NCBI RefSeq assembly: GCF_963678975.1
Contig: NC_089285.1
Span: 7,984,694-8,048,693 of the forward strand
From: Dysidea avara
Taxonomy: Eukaryota > Porifera > Demospongiae > Dictyoceratida > Dysideidae
Length of the DNA stretch: 64,000 bases
Direction: 5' to 3'
Position 1 is the stretch's first letter; every line of letters begins with the position of its first letter. The notes beneath the pieces are model-generated. The model saw only the letters and a list, made by a program, of their open reading frames with translations. It made no database searches and had not been told where the DNA came from. A program made the translations under genes and the position numbers. Below are positions 1 through 11,029 of this stretch, one piece after another.

Positions 1-720
1 TTTGTGGTATTCTTGGAATCTGATCGTAAAGACTCATACCCTTTAGCAGCATTTTCATGGTGAGTAGCAAGTTCTGTTTGTAATTTGACACGCTCCTGTT
101 CATCTGCATTGTCAATAGCTACTTTGAGCAAGTCACAAGTTTCACAAGTATCACTCCTGGGATATCCAAATCCAATATTGAACTCTTCTGTGAAAATCTT
201 TCGATACAACCATTCCTTAACTTTTGGCTTTTCACCATCTTGGATATCTGGTTCATGCTTTTCAAGGTAAAGTTGATACATACGAGCAATACTTAACCCA
301 TCGGGCAAATACTTACGATTCTTGTTGGATTGCCTGGAATAGTGGCTTTCTCTACTTGGAAAGGATGATATGTGCTGCCTTACTTTGTCTTTCAAGTCTT
401 CAGGAATAGCATGTGGCCTATTCTTGTGCCTATCCCATGAACTTGGCAGAAAGTCTGCTTGCATACACGAATGTAGTTTCCATTGCTAAGACGTACACGA
501 TACACAAACGTGTTGGCCTTTGGTAGCATTGCAAAACGATCCTTTCTCTTTGGCACAGTGCGTTCGATTAGCCCATATAAGTATTTGTTTTGGCTGTCAT
601 GGCTTCCAAGATGATAAAAGTCACGAAAGATACGTTCTCTTTCACTTCTACACAATTTTGAAGGGCAGCAAAAATTGCAGTGACAGCGAAGAAGGTAATC
701 CAATCTTTTCTTGTCTTTTT
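1..720 (-). pseudogene. DUF7869-type transposase-like gene, N-terminal part (runs off the left edge)
   Basis: Read on the minus strand. Residues from about 703 down to 422 give a Cys-rich start (CHCNFCC), an ERERIFRDFY helix, then KQTFCQVHGIG. From 420 to 1 a second frame continues with RPHAIPEDLKDKV, ESHYSR, the YLPDGLSIARMYQLY motif and SDTCETCDLL. From memory this order is the N-terminal half of an invertebrate transposase-like family whose C-terminal half is Pfam DUF7869 (a probable DDE/RNase H fold). The C-terminal half would lie before position 1. One frameshift near 422 joins the two frames, so this is probably a decayed copy. Two related copies occur at 16361-19908 and 24085-25658. 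It abuts a plus-strand tnp2 remnant near 720-740. Strength: family resemblance is clear; the function as a transposase is inferred. Confidence 0.7.
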
Positions 721-739
721 GTTCTCCTTTGTATGTTTG

Positions 740-3183
740 GTACGCTTTACCACTGTATTTGGAGTGATTTATATAGTGATTATAAATCTACCCCGTTCAA
801 TCCGTTTTAAGAGAGAAAATGTAATACTGTGTGGCATAATTCCAGGACCTATAGAGCCATCTCTTACAATCAATAGCTACTTGTCACCAATAGTTTCAGA
901 CCTAGAAAAATTATGGAAGGGAGTTGAACTTCAAAAAGCAGGAGAAAGTAGTAAGACAATGATTGGATGTGTATTACTTGGTGTTGCATGTAGAGGTGTA
1001 CTGATAATCGGATCGGCTATAATATCGGCCACCGAAATGGTAATTTTTACCAATATTGGTATCGATGCAGAACAGCAGGAGGACCGATATCGCTACTGAT
1101 ATTTATACAGTAACAATAGTTTGTACATAAACGGATTGTGCATTGGTTTTCTATATTATTCATGTGGCTCTTTAGTTCCAGTGGCTTATTATTCACTCTG
1201 AAACAAGCGCTACGTTATGAGAGGCCATATAAATACACGCGATTCTATATAGTGTTTGTTGCTGGAAAGCTTAATACAGTCTTTACAAATGAAGCAGTTA
1301 TAGAGTACCTTGTAATAAATAAAAAGGGTCACAGGATAACCAAGGAAACTTGCTGTACCAGCTTTCTCACAAGCCATTAGAATGCGGAGTAATGCAGAAA
1401 TATCCATTTAAGTCTTCATGGGAGTATACATAAAAATGTTTGTGGGTGCCTAATTGTCTAAATTGCACAATAGAAACTGTATACCACCACAGGCAGAGTA
1501 CAGCAATGAATACATGCATATGTTGTTGTAGGGTAGGTAAATGTACACTTTTAACTATAATGCAAATATCGGATCGACTATCGGTTATCGGCTTTTTTTG
1601 GTGCCATCAATATCGAATATCTGTACATGCCAAAAACCTATATCGGTACACCTCTAGTTGCATGTGACTTACCAGCTGTACGAAAAGTTTGTGGATTTTT
1701 GAGCTATACTGCAAATTTGGGATGCTCCAGGTGTTTACAACAATTTTCTCGTGGTTATGGTATAAGAAACTGTTTTCTGATTTTAATCGAGAAAACTGGA
1801 AAATGAGAACAAATGAAAGTCACCGTGACGATGTGAAATTAGTCTTAGCTGAAAAAACCATCACTTCTAGGAGTAAGAAAGCATCTCAAGTAGGTTGTCG
1901 TTACTCGGTTTTACTTGATCTAACATACTTTCGTCCTATCGAAATGCTACTAATAGACCCCATGCATAACTTATACTTGGGGACAGCCAAACACTTTGCA
2001 AGGGATATTTGGATAGATAGAAAAATCCTTTCATCAAGTGACTTGGAACAAATTGAGGTCAATTTAAAGAGTATTACATCACCACAAGGTCTTGGAAGAC
2101 TTCCTTCTTCAATTAACTCTGGGCATTTTCTGACTGCAGATCAGTGGAAGAATTGGACACTGTATTTCTCCATTATGTGCTTAAGTAGCTTACTACCTAC
2201 ACCTCACCTTGAATGTTGGAGAAAGTATCTTAGCCTGTAGACAAATATACAAATTTTCAGTTACACTGGATGACATCAAAATAGCTGATGAATTATTACT
2301 TAGATTTTGCAAACAAGCAGTTGAAATCTATGGTGACGAAGTGATTTCCCGTAACATGCACATGAATTGTCACTTATCATCTTGTATTAAAGAGTTCGGT
2401 CCATTGCACACTTTTTCGTTGTTCCCATTTGAACGTTACAATGGAATTCTTGAAGAGCAACCAACGAACAACCGCAGCATTGAGTTACAACTAATGCGGC
2501 CCTTTCAAAGACAGTGCATCCTTAAATTTAAGACATGAAGTCAAGAGTTGGCCAGAAGCTGAACAATTTGTTGGGGTCTTATCAGATGGTCGTGATGATG
2601 GTGACAGTACTGAATTTGTACATGACATAAAACCAGGACCAAAATCATTACTTGGATCATTTACTACAGATTCAATATCCATCGTAAAGAGGCTTTATGT
2701 AAAACTGTATCCAGATTTTGAAAGCCAAATTTTGGATAATCAAGTTTACATTTCATATAACTTTAGAAAGTATTCTACAATTCAATGGCATGGAAAAACC
2801 TTGTCATCAAACTTGAATAAAAATGCAAAAAAATTGCCTAATCATGGCTTTACCACATTTCAATTTCACTTCAGGTGTTGATACTGGACAACGAACGGGT
2901 GAACGACTGGCTGAAGTAGATTATTTTCTCACACATTCACTAATTTTACCCAATAATTTACAGCGCTTACTTCATTTATTTGCTTGTGTAAAGTGGCCTA
3001 TGATGCATTCTCAACATGAGAAATATGGAAATACAGTCAGAGTCTGGTATAGAAGTCTATATGAGCACCAGCAAATCAACAAGTTTTTATTAGCATCAAA
3101 CATTTCATCAAGAGTCATATTTGCCTTACAAGATGATCATGGCATACCTGTTTGTGCCACTGTACCAGTTATTGATGTATAAC
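740..3183 (+). pseudogene. tnp2-type (CACTA/EnSpm-like) transposase remnant, split by a MITE
   Basis: A decayed plus-strand transposase of the Transposase_tnp2 type seen in CACTA/EnSpm elements of corals and sponges. Pieces in order: LPRSIRFKRENVILCGIIPG (about 790-850), LEKLWKGVEL, LLGVAC (ending 990), then after the MITE DLPAVRKVCGF and GCSRCLQQF, SDFNRENW, GCRYSVLL, IDPMHNLYLGTAKHF, TADQWKNW, HLECWRKY, NMHMNCHLSSC, LFPFERYNGIL (about 2430), and HLFACVKWPMMH near 2980. The IDPMHN motif is a family hallmark. Reading requires frameshifts near 1767, 2228, 2510 and 2870, and the start of the protein is missing, so it is a dead copy. The frame runs straight through if 991-1664 (the MITE and one TSD copy) is skipped. 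Confidence 0.75.
991..1656. mobile_element. hAT-like MITE inside the tnp2 pseudogene
   Basis: A 666-bp non-coding element with inverted ends: tagaggtgta at 991-1000 and tacacctcta at 1647-1656. The inverted match continues imperfectly into AT-rich sequence with cgatat-type motifs. It is flanked by a perfect 8-bp direct repeat, gttgcatg, at 983-990 and 1657-1664. Short TIRs starting TAGAGGTG with an 8-bp TSD fit the hAT superfamily. ORFs inside it are not coding. Skipping the element and one TSD copy joins the two halves of the surrounding transposase in frame, which independently supports the boundaries. Confidence 0.9.
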
Positions 3184-3410
3184 TAACTGATCATGTAATG
3201 TTCTCATTTGTATACCTCATAATTATACTAATTTTAAGTGCCAACAAAATTACACAATATTGTTGTATGTGTTGCTTAGATAGCTGCATGTGATTGCATT
3301 AAAAATTTTAGTGTTTAGGAATTGTCATGTAAATTTTATGTAAACATGAAATTTCATAAAGTATATGATACATGGTATGAAACATGACATATCCAAGTGA
3401 GTAAACATTA
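3181..3410. other. AT-rich spacer
   Basis: Between the tnp2 remnant and the gypsy fragment. No ORF, repeat or inverted end recognised. Confidence 0.5.
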
Positions 3411-3429
3411 ATGAATTTTGGCTTGAGAT

Positions 3430-4151
3430 TTCCAATGATGTTTTGGGTATGGAAACACCTAGGAAACATGATGATCAGTTCAAGTTGTCAACTTAATAAA
3501 GGTATGGAGTTGGGTAATGTTAGTGAAGCAGAAGTAGTTCACTGTGCACAACAAAAGCCTGTGCTAACTCAACAGTTGCTACCCACAGCTAATGGATTAT
3601 CAGCAGATGGTGAAGAAAGCCAACGGCTGTCAGATGAACTAAATGTGCTTAGCGTCTCAGCACCAGTGAGTAGTGAATGGATGGAGTGTAGACAGCAGCA
3701 GCTAGGCAACCTGTTGAGGAGTACAAAGGAACAGTTGTCAGAGGAACACTACTTACCTTTGGAAGAGCTTTTATTAGATTACCATGATGTTTTTAGTTTA
3801 GAAGAAGATGAGAGAGGAGAGACTGATATGGTTGAGTTTGAGATAAATACAGGAGATGAACTACCCACGAAACAAGCTGCAAAGAGAATACCATAATATT
3901 ATGCTGCTCGTCAGGAAGTTGCAGAACAGCTAGTGAAGATGCAGAAGACTGGTGTCATTAGACCATCCAGTAGCCCATGGTCAAGTCCAATTGTACTTGT
4001 CAGGAAAATGGACGGAACTCTCCGCTTTTGTGTTGACTATAGAGTCCTTAACTCTGTGACTAAACCAGATGTGTTTCTGTTACCTACAATTAATGATTTA
4101 TTAGTGCCGTCACCCCACCGAGGCAGCTACATTGCCAGCAAGATCACCTAA
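3430..4151 (+). pseudogene. Ty3/gypsy Pol fragment: spacer before RT and first RT blocks
   Basis: Encodes the linker upstream of a Ty3/gypsy reverse transcriptase (LLLDYHDVFSLEEDERGE, typical of the segment just before RT) and, after a stop near 3895, RT blocks with SSSPWSSPIVLVRKMDG and FCVDYRVLNSVTK, ending at PTINDLL near 4108. The rest of RT, RNase H and most of integrase are missing: the reading jumps at about 4110 to sequence that belongs near the end of Pol. The wording closely parallels the intact gypsy element at 48774-53958 but it is a different family. An internally deleted, dead copy. Confidence 0.8.
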
Positions 4152-4913
4152 TGTCACTGAATTGACTGATTACTGTGAGGAACTAGTGCTTAATTTATCT
4201 TCGGTTAGAGCCTTAGCAGCTAAGTCCATTGCCAGAGCACAAGTTCAAAAAGACCAGTACAATCGACATACTAGTGCCACCAAGCTCATTGGATACTAAT
4301 ACACTTTCCTCAAGATGAGACCGGTAAGCAGCGGAAGCTATCCAGACCATGGCATAGACCCTATCATATAACCTCCTGCAATGACCTGGATGTGACAGCA
4401 GTGAAGATCTTTTTTCCAATGGACCCACCAATACAAGTACACCAGTGTAGAGTCAACAAGTGTCCACCTTCTTTCCCAAATGATTTTTACTGATATGGTG
4501 GGAGATCAAAGCCTGGGTGGCCAAGTAAGAGAATTGCAAAACAATTAGAAGCAGTGGATGCTGTAATGAGATGTTCAAACTGACAGTGAAGAAGAAAATG
4601 CTTGTGAATACCAGACAGAATCTGGAAATGTTACGAGAATATTATCTGAGCATCAAGAAGAATCTGAGACTAGTGATTCTACAGTTAATATCTCGAGTGA
4701 TTCTACATCACCCACTCCCAATGTTACTCTGTCAAGTGATGTCACCATATCTGATCAAGATCAAATACAAAGACAACAATGGTTCAACAGAAAGATAGAC
4801 AGTCTCAACGACAAAAATGTCCATACTTTCTGAGAAGTCATCACCAGGGAAATAATCACATTGACCATTTACAAGAAGACGCTTGGGATGAGCTTATTCA
4901 AGGGAGGAAGTGA
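4110..4913 (+). pseudogene. Ty3/gypsy Pol C-terminal tail after an internal deletion
   Basis: Continues the deleted gypsy copy. Translating across small frame changes gives the post-integrase tail: a stretch with ALAAKSIARAQVQKDQYNRH (about 4210-4270), PQDETGKQRKLSRPWH near 4310-4360, a segment with VHQCRVNKCPPSFPNDFYWY near 4440-4500, then an acidic Ser/Asp/Gln-rich tail ending near 4913. The PQDETGKQRKLSRPWH type motif is common after the integrase core in gypsy elements of aquatic invertebrates (recollection). Multiple frame changes show it is not functional. Confidence 0.65.
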
Positions 4914-5220
4914 TGTGATATAGGCATGATCATCCTGAGACTTATGTGTTAAATAATAAACAATTAGTGCATTAGGTCACATGACAATTAGACTATAAAA
5001 GGCATGAATTGTAATGTATTGTGAGTCTCCTAAATTTGCCAATGAAAGTGGTAGCTGATGATACTTGTTCCTGCTAAAGGGGGTTAGCTTGAGTAGAACT
5101 GTTTCTGGTGCACCTGAATTGGTACAAATGCAAGTATACGGTAAAATCCCTCCATTCCTAGCACCATAATAAAATGCTCATATTACAGAAACCACAGAAG
5201 CATCTTGGTCCAAATGTACG
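4914..5220 (+). promoter_or_regulatory. Probable 3' LTR with TATA box of the deleted gypsy copy
   Basis: Directly after the end of the gypsy coding tail the sequence starts TGTGATATAGG, as expected for an LTR start, and carries a good TATA box (ctataaaagg) around 4994. No matching 5' LTR is visible before 3411, so the LTR limits cannot be proven. No other coding sequence is visible to 5231. Confidence 0.4.
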
Positions 5221-6097
5221 TGCACCACTAGCAGGGGCGGATCCAGAGTTTGGTAGGGAGGCGTGTACCATAACCAGTGTAGTAGGTAGCTACATAAAGC
5301 AGAAGCACAGAACCCTGGAAGCTAAAGGTATCTTTTATGTATCATGACTAAAAATTGTGTAGTTTTAAGGTTACGGGATACCATATAACATCTGCACACA
5401 CGTGTGAGCATTTACAGGTATTTTTCTACTGTACAGCAATGTATCACCTTATCGCTTCAATTATAGTTTTATACTGTATTCACCTTTGTGAGAAGCCGTT
5501 AACCCAAAGCATTCGCCGTAGAGAATCCAGTAGGGCGTGTCACAAATAATGAAAATCTTCTAGCCCAGAAACGGCGTACTCGAATCCCATTTCAATTATT
5601 TAAAGAGCTTTGCTAATTCATGATAATAACTGTGAGGGACTGACGAGAGCTTTTTCAAATCATCTACACTATCGCTCCCACCCAAGCTATAACGGCAGCT
5701 GCCGAAGCCAATCTATTCTTTATAAAATTTACACTCGACCACTCGAAGGTGACATTCAAAAATCGGCTCGTCTGTCCCTAGCCGTGAACTTATTTTAGTG
5801 GTCTCAACTTCTAAAATAAGAATAGCTACATCGACAATCGAAATTTTTGGCTAGAAAACTCACTGTGCAAGCCCAACCATTTTAACGCATGCGTTCCACT
5901 AATCTGGCGCGACAAGTAACCGCATCAGATGTTAATATTATTCATTAGCTATCATTGTGAGCTCTTCTTGTACGTGAACGATTTTCAGCTGTAGATTACT
6001 AGTGCTTTTACAGGTAAGACACAGTATTGCATGCAGCTATGTAATATTACAATCCATACACAATTTATATGATGCAATAATAAATGATGCTAGCTAC

Positions 6098-9000
6098 ATG
6101 GGCTGCAAAAAGAATGCCAGTACTCATGTATCCAGAGGGAAATTTAAGAAGAGAAGGCCTCCAGAAAAGCCATCACAAGTGGTCCCTATCAATCCAATGC
6201 CACCATTAAATGGTAGCAGAATAATCAAACTGGAACACCTTCAGGACCACCTACAAGTCATCACTAGCCATGTTGCTTCTTGCCATTCATCCTCCAGCTG
6301 CAGTTTTTCCAGTGAACCTGTCACAGTTAGAGAAGAACGTCGTGATGGTTTGTCATCGACACTTATTACTCACTGTCATAACTGTAGTGAAGACTTTACC
6401 CTCCAGACGTCATCCAAAGTGAAGGGTCTAACTGACAAACCTCACTGGGAAGCCAACGTAGCAGCTGTGTGGGGTCAGATGTCTACTGGTGGTGGTCATT
6501 CAACACTTGTGGAAACTATGGCGGTGCTTGGTGTACCTGTTATGAACAAGCGTTGTTTCATATCTACAGAAAGAAGAATTGGGGAATGGTGGTGTGCACT
6601 TCTGGAGGAATCAATGAAATTAGCTGGTCAAGAGGAGCGGGAGCTTGCTATAGCTAGGGGCACTACATGTCTGGGGGATCCAGCCATCACTGTCATACTG
6701 GATGGAGGTTGGAGCAAACGCACCCATAAGCACTCTTACAATGCCAAGTCTGGTGTGGCCATCATTATTGGGTATGAAACTGGGAAAATTTTGTTTATGG
6801 GAATCCGAAATAAGTATTGCAGTGTATGTGCCCTAGCCACCAATGGTAAACCACCTGAACATACCTGTTTCAAAAACTGGGACGGCTCCTCATCAGCAAT
6901 GGAGACAGATATCATTGTAGAGGGCTTCAAAATGTGTGTTCAACAACATGGTGTGAAGTACAGTAAATTTATTGGAGACGGTGATAGCTCCGTTCGGCAT
7001 GCTCTAGTCAGCAGTATTCCTTGGGGCTTTGCCATTGAGAAGATTGAGTGTGCCAATCATGCTGTCAAGTGCTTTCGTACACATCTTGAGACAGTAGTAG
7101 TTGACAATCCACGCTACAAAGGAAGGGGAAAGTTAACAGAAGCTATGCGTAAACGACTTACCAAGGCAGCTCGCTGTGCTATAGCGATGAGAAGCAAGGA
7201 ATCAGATAGATCGTCAGCTATTGCCAAGTTGCAAAAGGATTTGATGAATGCCCCATATCACTGTTTTGGTGGCCATTCTAAATGTAGCACAGACTTTTGC
7301 AAAACAGCTCAAAAGAGTAAGTCAACATCAAGTAGCTTCAGCAAGTCAATTGTCTCCAGTGTATCAGTTGTTTCCAGCCTGTCGAGTGTCTCCAGCGTGT
7401 CAGTTGTTTCCAGCCTGTCGTGTGTCTCCAGCGTGTCAGTTGTTTCCAGCCTGTCGAGTGTCTCCAGCGTGTCAGTTGTTTCCAGCCTGTCGAGTGTCTC
7501 CAGCCCATTGAGTTTTGTCTCCAGTCCATCCAGTATCTCCAGCCCATTGAGTCTTGTCTCCAGTCCATCCAGTGTCTCCACTCCATCAAGCCTTTTGAGT
7601 GTCTCCAGCCTATCAAGTTTCTCAGGTTGCTCCAGTCCATCAAGTGGCACCAATTCACCCCAAACACCAAGTGTTCCTAGGCCAACAGCATACAGTGATA
7701 GAACACCCATCAATAACCCCACCACATCTAGTACCTGTTCTGTTCCTCCTCCATCAAACTCCGTCCGTGATATAAGTCCACAAGATCTCTGTGAGCTGAC
7801 TATAGAGCATGAAGAGCACTGGGTAGATGCCACAAATGATGAATGCCTTGAAGAAGTACGCGATATTCCAGCAGCCAAGGAGAGTGTTATTGATCCAGCA
7901 ATGATCTGTGATATCCAACGAGCCCTCAGTAGGTTGGTAGGAAAAGCTCCAGAACTAATCGGTAAGGTAAATAGAATACAAACCATTATTTTACAACAGC
8001 TACGTATATTATAGGTAATTTCACAACTAACCTTGCAGAGAGTTGGATGCACATCCGTTCCAAGTTTGACGGTGGAAAACAGATTAACCGGATCCAAAGT
8101 GGTTCATGGCAGGGTCGTTGTGCTGGTGCCGGTCTCCGATGTAACATGGGACCATCTTGGGGACCAGAGGCATGGCAGGAGGCTGTAGGAGTTCCACCAT
8201 CCAAGGTGTTCCAAACTGCTGCGTCGAAGACGAAACAACAAGTGGAGCAGGATCGAAAACGGAAGGCAACCGATAAATCTAAACAGCAGAGGAAGAAAGC
8301 TAAATACAGTGCTGTTGACAACAGTCTAAGTTCAAGAAGAGCGTATGCCAGGTAATACACACACCACATACATACAAACTACACATGCACACCGTACCAT
8401 ATAAACACATTCTACATACAAGCACACACTAATTACAACTTACTAAAATGTTCTTTTTAGGCATGATGGTGGAGTTGATGTAGATGATGTTCCAAACAAC
8501 CTTCCTTCTTCTCATCTTCAGGACCTTGTGCTAAGGTTTTATAGAACCACCGTTGTTATCAGTAGCACCAAAATGAAGGAGATTGAGCTGCTTACTTCCA
8601 AGCACAGTGATGATGACCATGCTTCAGTGATCTGGAAGTCTGAAAGGAGACTAAGAATCACCTCAACCAATGTGAAGGCCATTTTTCAGCGACGTGCAAC
8701 CACACCAGCTGCACCTCTAGTAAAGCAGATGTTGTACAACAGTTTTAAAGGTAACGCAGCAACTAGATATGGATTGACACAAGAAAAGGCTAGCTCAATT
8801 AAGTACCTTGAATGGCTACGGACTCACTGTGGACCAGTAGGAGCCTCAGTAAACCAGAACTGTGGGCTCGTTGTTTCATCCACTTATTCCTGGTTAGCTG
8901 CCACACCTGATGGACTAGTGATTGATCCATCAGCTTCACCTCTACCACCAGAAGGCCTAGTAGAATTTAAAAATCCATACAGCTACAGGGATAGCCTGTT

Positions 9001-9342
9001 ACAAGATGCGATTGACAACAAGAAATGCTGTTGTTTGACCGATGTTGAAGGGCGTTTTCGTTGAAACACAACCACGAGTACTACCATCAAGTACAGTTTG
9101 CAATGCTTTGTACTGCTCGAACCTGGTGTGATTTCTTTATCTCTGCCAAGGACAGTTTCGGGGAGAGAATCAGGTACGATGAAGAGTTTTGCTTGTCACT
9201 ACTCCCCAAATTGAAACGCTTCTACTTTTGTGCCATTCTGCCAGAGCTGACCGTTCCTCGTCAGCCAATACGCGAACCCAAGGAGTGTATAACTGACGAA
9301 ACATTGTGGATGCAGCAAGTGGAATCCTCGTCTTCCCCTTGA
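6098..9342 (+). CDS. Kolobok/Mutator-like transposase fused to YqaJ-type nuclease (3 coding exons, one frameshift)
   Basis: Model: 6098-7961, 8039-8351, 8461-9342; introns of 77 and 109 bp have GT-AG ends and keep phase. A non-coding first exon may end at the cag/gtaaga donor near 6012. The start ATG at 6098 gives MGCKKNASTH followed by a basic stretch. Exon 1 carries the transposase core: RRIGEWW, VILDGGWSKRTHKHSYNAKS, NKYCSVCALA, FIGDGDSSV, IECANHAVKCF and HSKCSTDFC. A Ser-rich repeat (7357-7620) follows. Exon 2 holds KFDGGKQINR and a nuclear-localisation-like basic run. Exon 3 is a YqaJ-like PD-(D/E)XK nuclease: ATPDG, then VEFKNPY (D...ExK), then HNHEYYHQVQ. A single missing base near 9060 breaks the frame between the ExK and Q motifs; otherwise the ~1020-aa protein is open. 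Insect and cnidarian homologues have the same transposase part (recollection). Confidence 0.8.
7357..7620 (+). repeat. Coding minisatellite, 36-bp unit, Ser/Val-rich
   Basis: About four near-perfect copies of a 36-bp unit (contains cagttgtttccagcctgtcg) followed by degenerate related units. It encodes a VSSVSVVSSLSS-type linker between the transposase and nuclease parts of the Kolobok gene. ORFs in other frames through here are artefacts of the repeat. Confidence 0.9.
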
Positions 9343-10389
9343 ACTTCTCTATGATGTACTGTAAATCTTGAAAAGAAAGTGTAGCGATCGTTTTTCACAC
9401 TTTTGTTCCTTGAAGATAGACTAAATACCGTTATTACTTGTACACTAATAATATCACTGTTGTAACTACTATTATATCCTTCTTTCTAGCTCTGTCTTCC
9501 TCAATAACAATCGAGATAACAATAACCGCGAGGTAGCATATTACTCACTACACGCGCAAAATTACGTAAGAAATTTTTTCAGTCAGGTTATTAATTACAT
9601 CCGGTAGCGATGGGTATCCCGTAACCTTAAGACAAATATCTAATAAATCATGCTTTCTAAGTAATCTGCATTGATCAAGAGTTGTAGGGATCATGCAATG
9701 ACATGCAGTCATGAGTCCAGTTACAAACCCAATGTAAGTTGTCGTATAGAATGACATGTAAAGGACCAAATGCATAAAAATTCCTAGCAGGCTATATAGC
9801 TAAGTGTACATATGTCCATGGGTTAAATGCAAGTTGCGATTAATGTGGAGGTTAGAGTAATTGACTGACTAGGGTATCTTGATCTTTTTTATGATTTTTT
9901 GGAGAGGAGGGGGGAAGCACATGCCCCCTTCTGGATCTGCCACTGACTAGAGTGGGGAATCCTGGATATCAAAGTATCCAGGTATCCTTTCTGAGGAATT
10001 TTGTTGTGCGTACCTATGCAACCACACACACAGACTTAAATAGGGCTAAGTCCAGTGGGATTCAACTTAATAAAAGGTATTTCTGAAGAGATGGTAAAAC
10101 ATTCACATTGCTGCTATGGAGACACGCAGGGATCCTACACCAATGCTATGAAAGGATCATCTGGTCTTATGCCACCAATGAGCAGTATCTTTAGCACGAA
10201 AGCTAAAGCTCCTTATTTCCAGCATGATCGCTCTACTAACCTTTCCATTGTCAGCAAGTCTGCTTCACCAACCTTGCCTGAGATCCAGGAGAAACCATCC
10301 TACTAGTTACCTTTGGTGGTACCTATTTCTGTGGCACTGAACTGATTAAGGGCAGCCATACAAAGTCAATAGGACAGTGCATATGGTGG

Positions 10390-10980
10390 TGTGAAAATCT
10401 GACGATTTCCAGCTGATCTCTCTACTGAAAGATTTGTTTATAGCTGATTTCTCTACTGACAGTCTGTGTGATTTGTTTCTACTGAACTCTCTACAGGCTG
10501 ACTTGAGTAGCTGAACTCTCTGCAGGGTGACTTGTTTCTAGCTTATCTTTCTAAAAGGTGATTTGTTCTAGATGATCTTTCCACAGGGTGACTTGTTTCT
10601 AGCTCTACAAGGTGAATTGCTTTCAGTTGATTTCTCTACAGGATGATTATATTATGTAGCTGATCTCTCTACAGGCCAGAGTGACTCGTTTCTAACTGAT
10701 CTCTCTACAAGGTAATTTGTTTCCAACTGAAATTTCAACAGGGTGACTTGAAATAATTATAGTTGAAGTGACTGGTTTATAGCTGATCCTTCTACAGGAT
10801 GACTTGCTTCAAGTTGATTTCTCTACGGGTGACTTGTTTCTAGCTGAATACTCTACAGGATGATTTGAAATGTGATTCACACTTTGCAGGGTGACCACTG
10901 ACTTGTTTCTAGCTGATATCTCTACAGGGTGACCTTTCTGTAGTTAAGCTTCATATTGAGTGGCTTATAACAGTGTTAAA
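10390..10980. repeat. Minisatellite array, ~30-33-bp units (copy 1 of a repeat family)
   Basis: Degenerate tandem units built around gtgacttgtttctagctgat plus ctctctacagg. The same unit types form the large array at 21290-23290. The array is followed by the same unique tail (11040 onward), so this is one composite repeat family, not an isolated satellite. Confidence 0.85.
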
Positions 10981-11029
10981 TTCTCTACAATATATAGATG
11001 AATAGTTTAATAGAGTAATTTACTTCTTA

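Larger units (their letters stand above)
5369..9626 (+). mobile_element. Kolobok-like DNA transposon with TTAA target-site duplication
   Basis: A 4258-bp element. Terminal inverted repeats ggttacgggatacc at 5369-5382 and its complement ggtatcccgtaacc at 9613-9626 are identical over 14 bp. They are flanked on both sides by TTAA (5365-5368 and 9627-9630). TTAA duplication and GG-starting ends fit the Kolobok superfamily; piggyBac also uses TTAA but has different ends and a different protein. The single gene inside (6098-9342) encodes a Mutator/Kolobok-type transposase fused to a YqaJ-type nuclease. The element sits inside an older hAT-like MITE. Confidence 0.8.
5232..9945. mobile_element. hAT-like MITE, itself split by a Kolobok-like transposon
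   Basis: Outer inverted ends: caggggcggatccaga at 5232-5247 and tctggatctgccactg at 9930-9945 (14 of 16 match in inverted orientation). They are flanked by the 5-bp direct repeat actag at 5227-5231 and 9946-9950. CAGNGGCGGATCCAGA-type ends are typical of hAT-like elements; a 5-bp TSD is unusual for hAT (normally 8) but known in a hAT subgroup. With the inner Kolobok element removed the original MITE would be only about 450 bp (5232-5368 plus 9631-9945) and non-coding. Related ends occur near 25896, 43763 and 58620. Confidence 0.7.

Noticed and set aside
7248-7680. Several overlapping ORFs on both strands
   Set aside because: All arise from the 36-bp coding repeat read in other frames; only the plus-strand frame continuing the transposase is real.
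5365-9630. piggyBac, because of the TTAA duplication
   Set aside because: The encoded protein has Mutator/Kolobok-type and YqaJ motifs rather than the piggyBac DDD core, and the ends start with GG rather than CC.
10055-10306. ORF containing MVKHSHCCYG, resembling the start of some TE-associated proteins
   Set aside because: Only about ten residues are suggestive and the rest matches nothing; starts with GTG. Not enough to call a gene.
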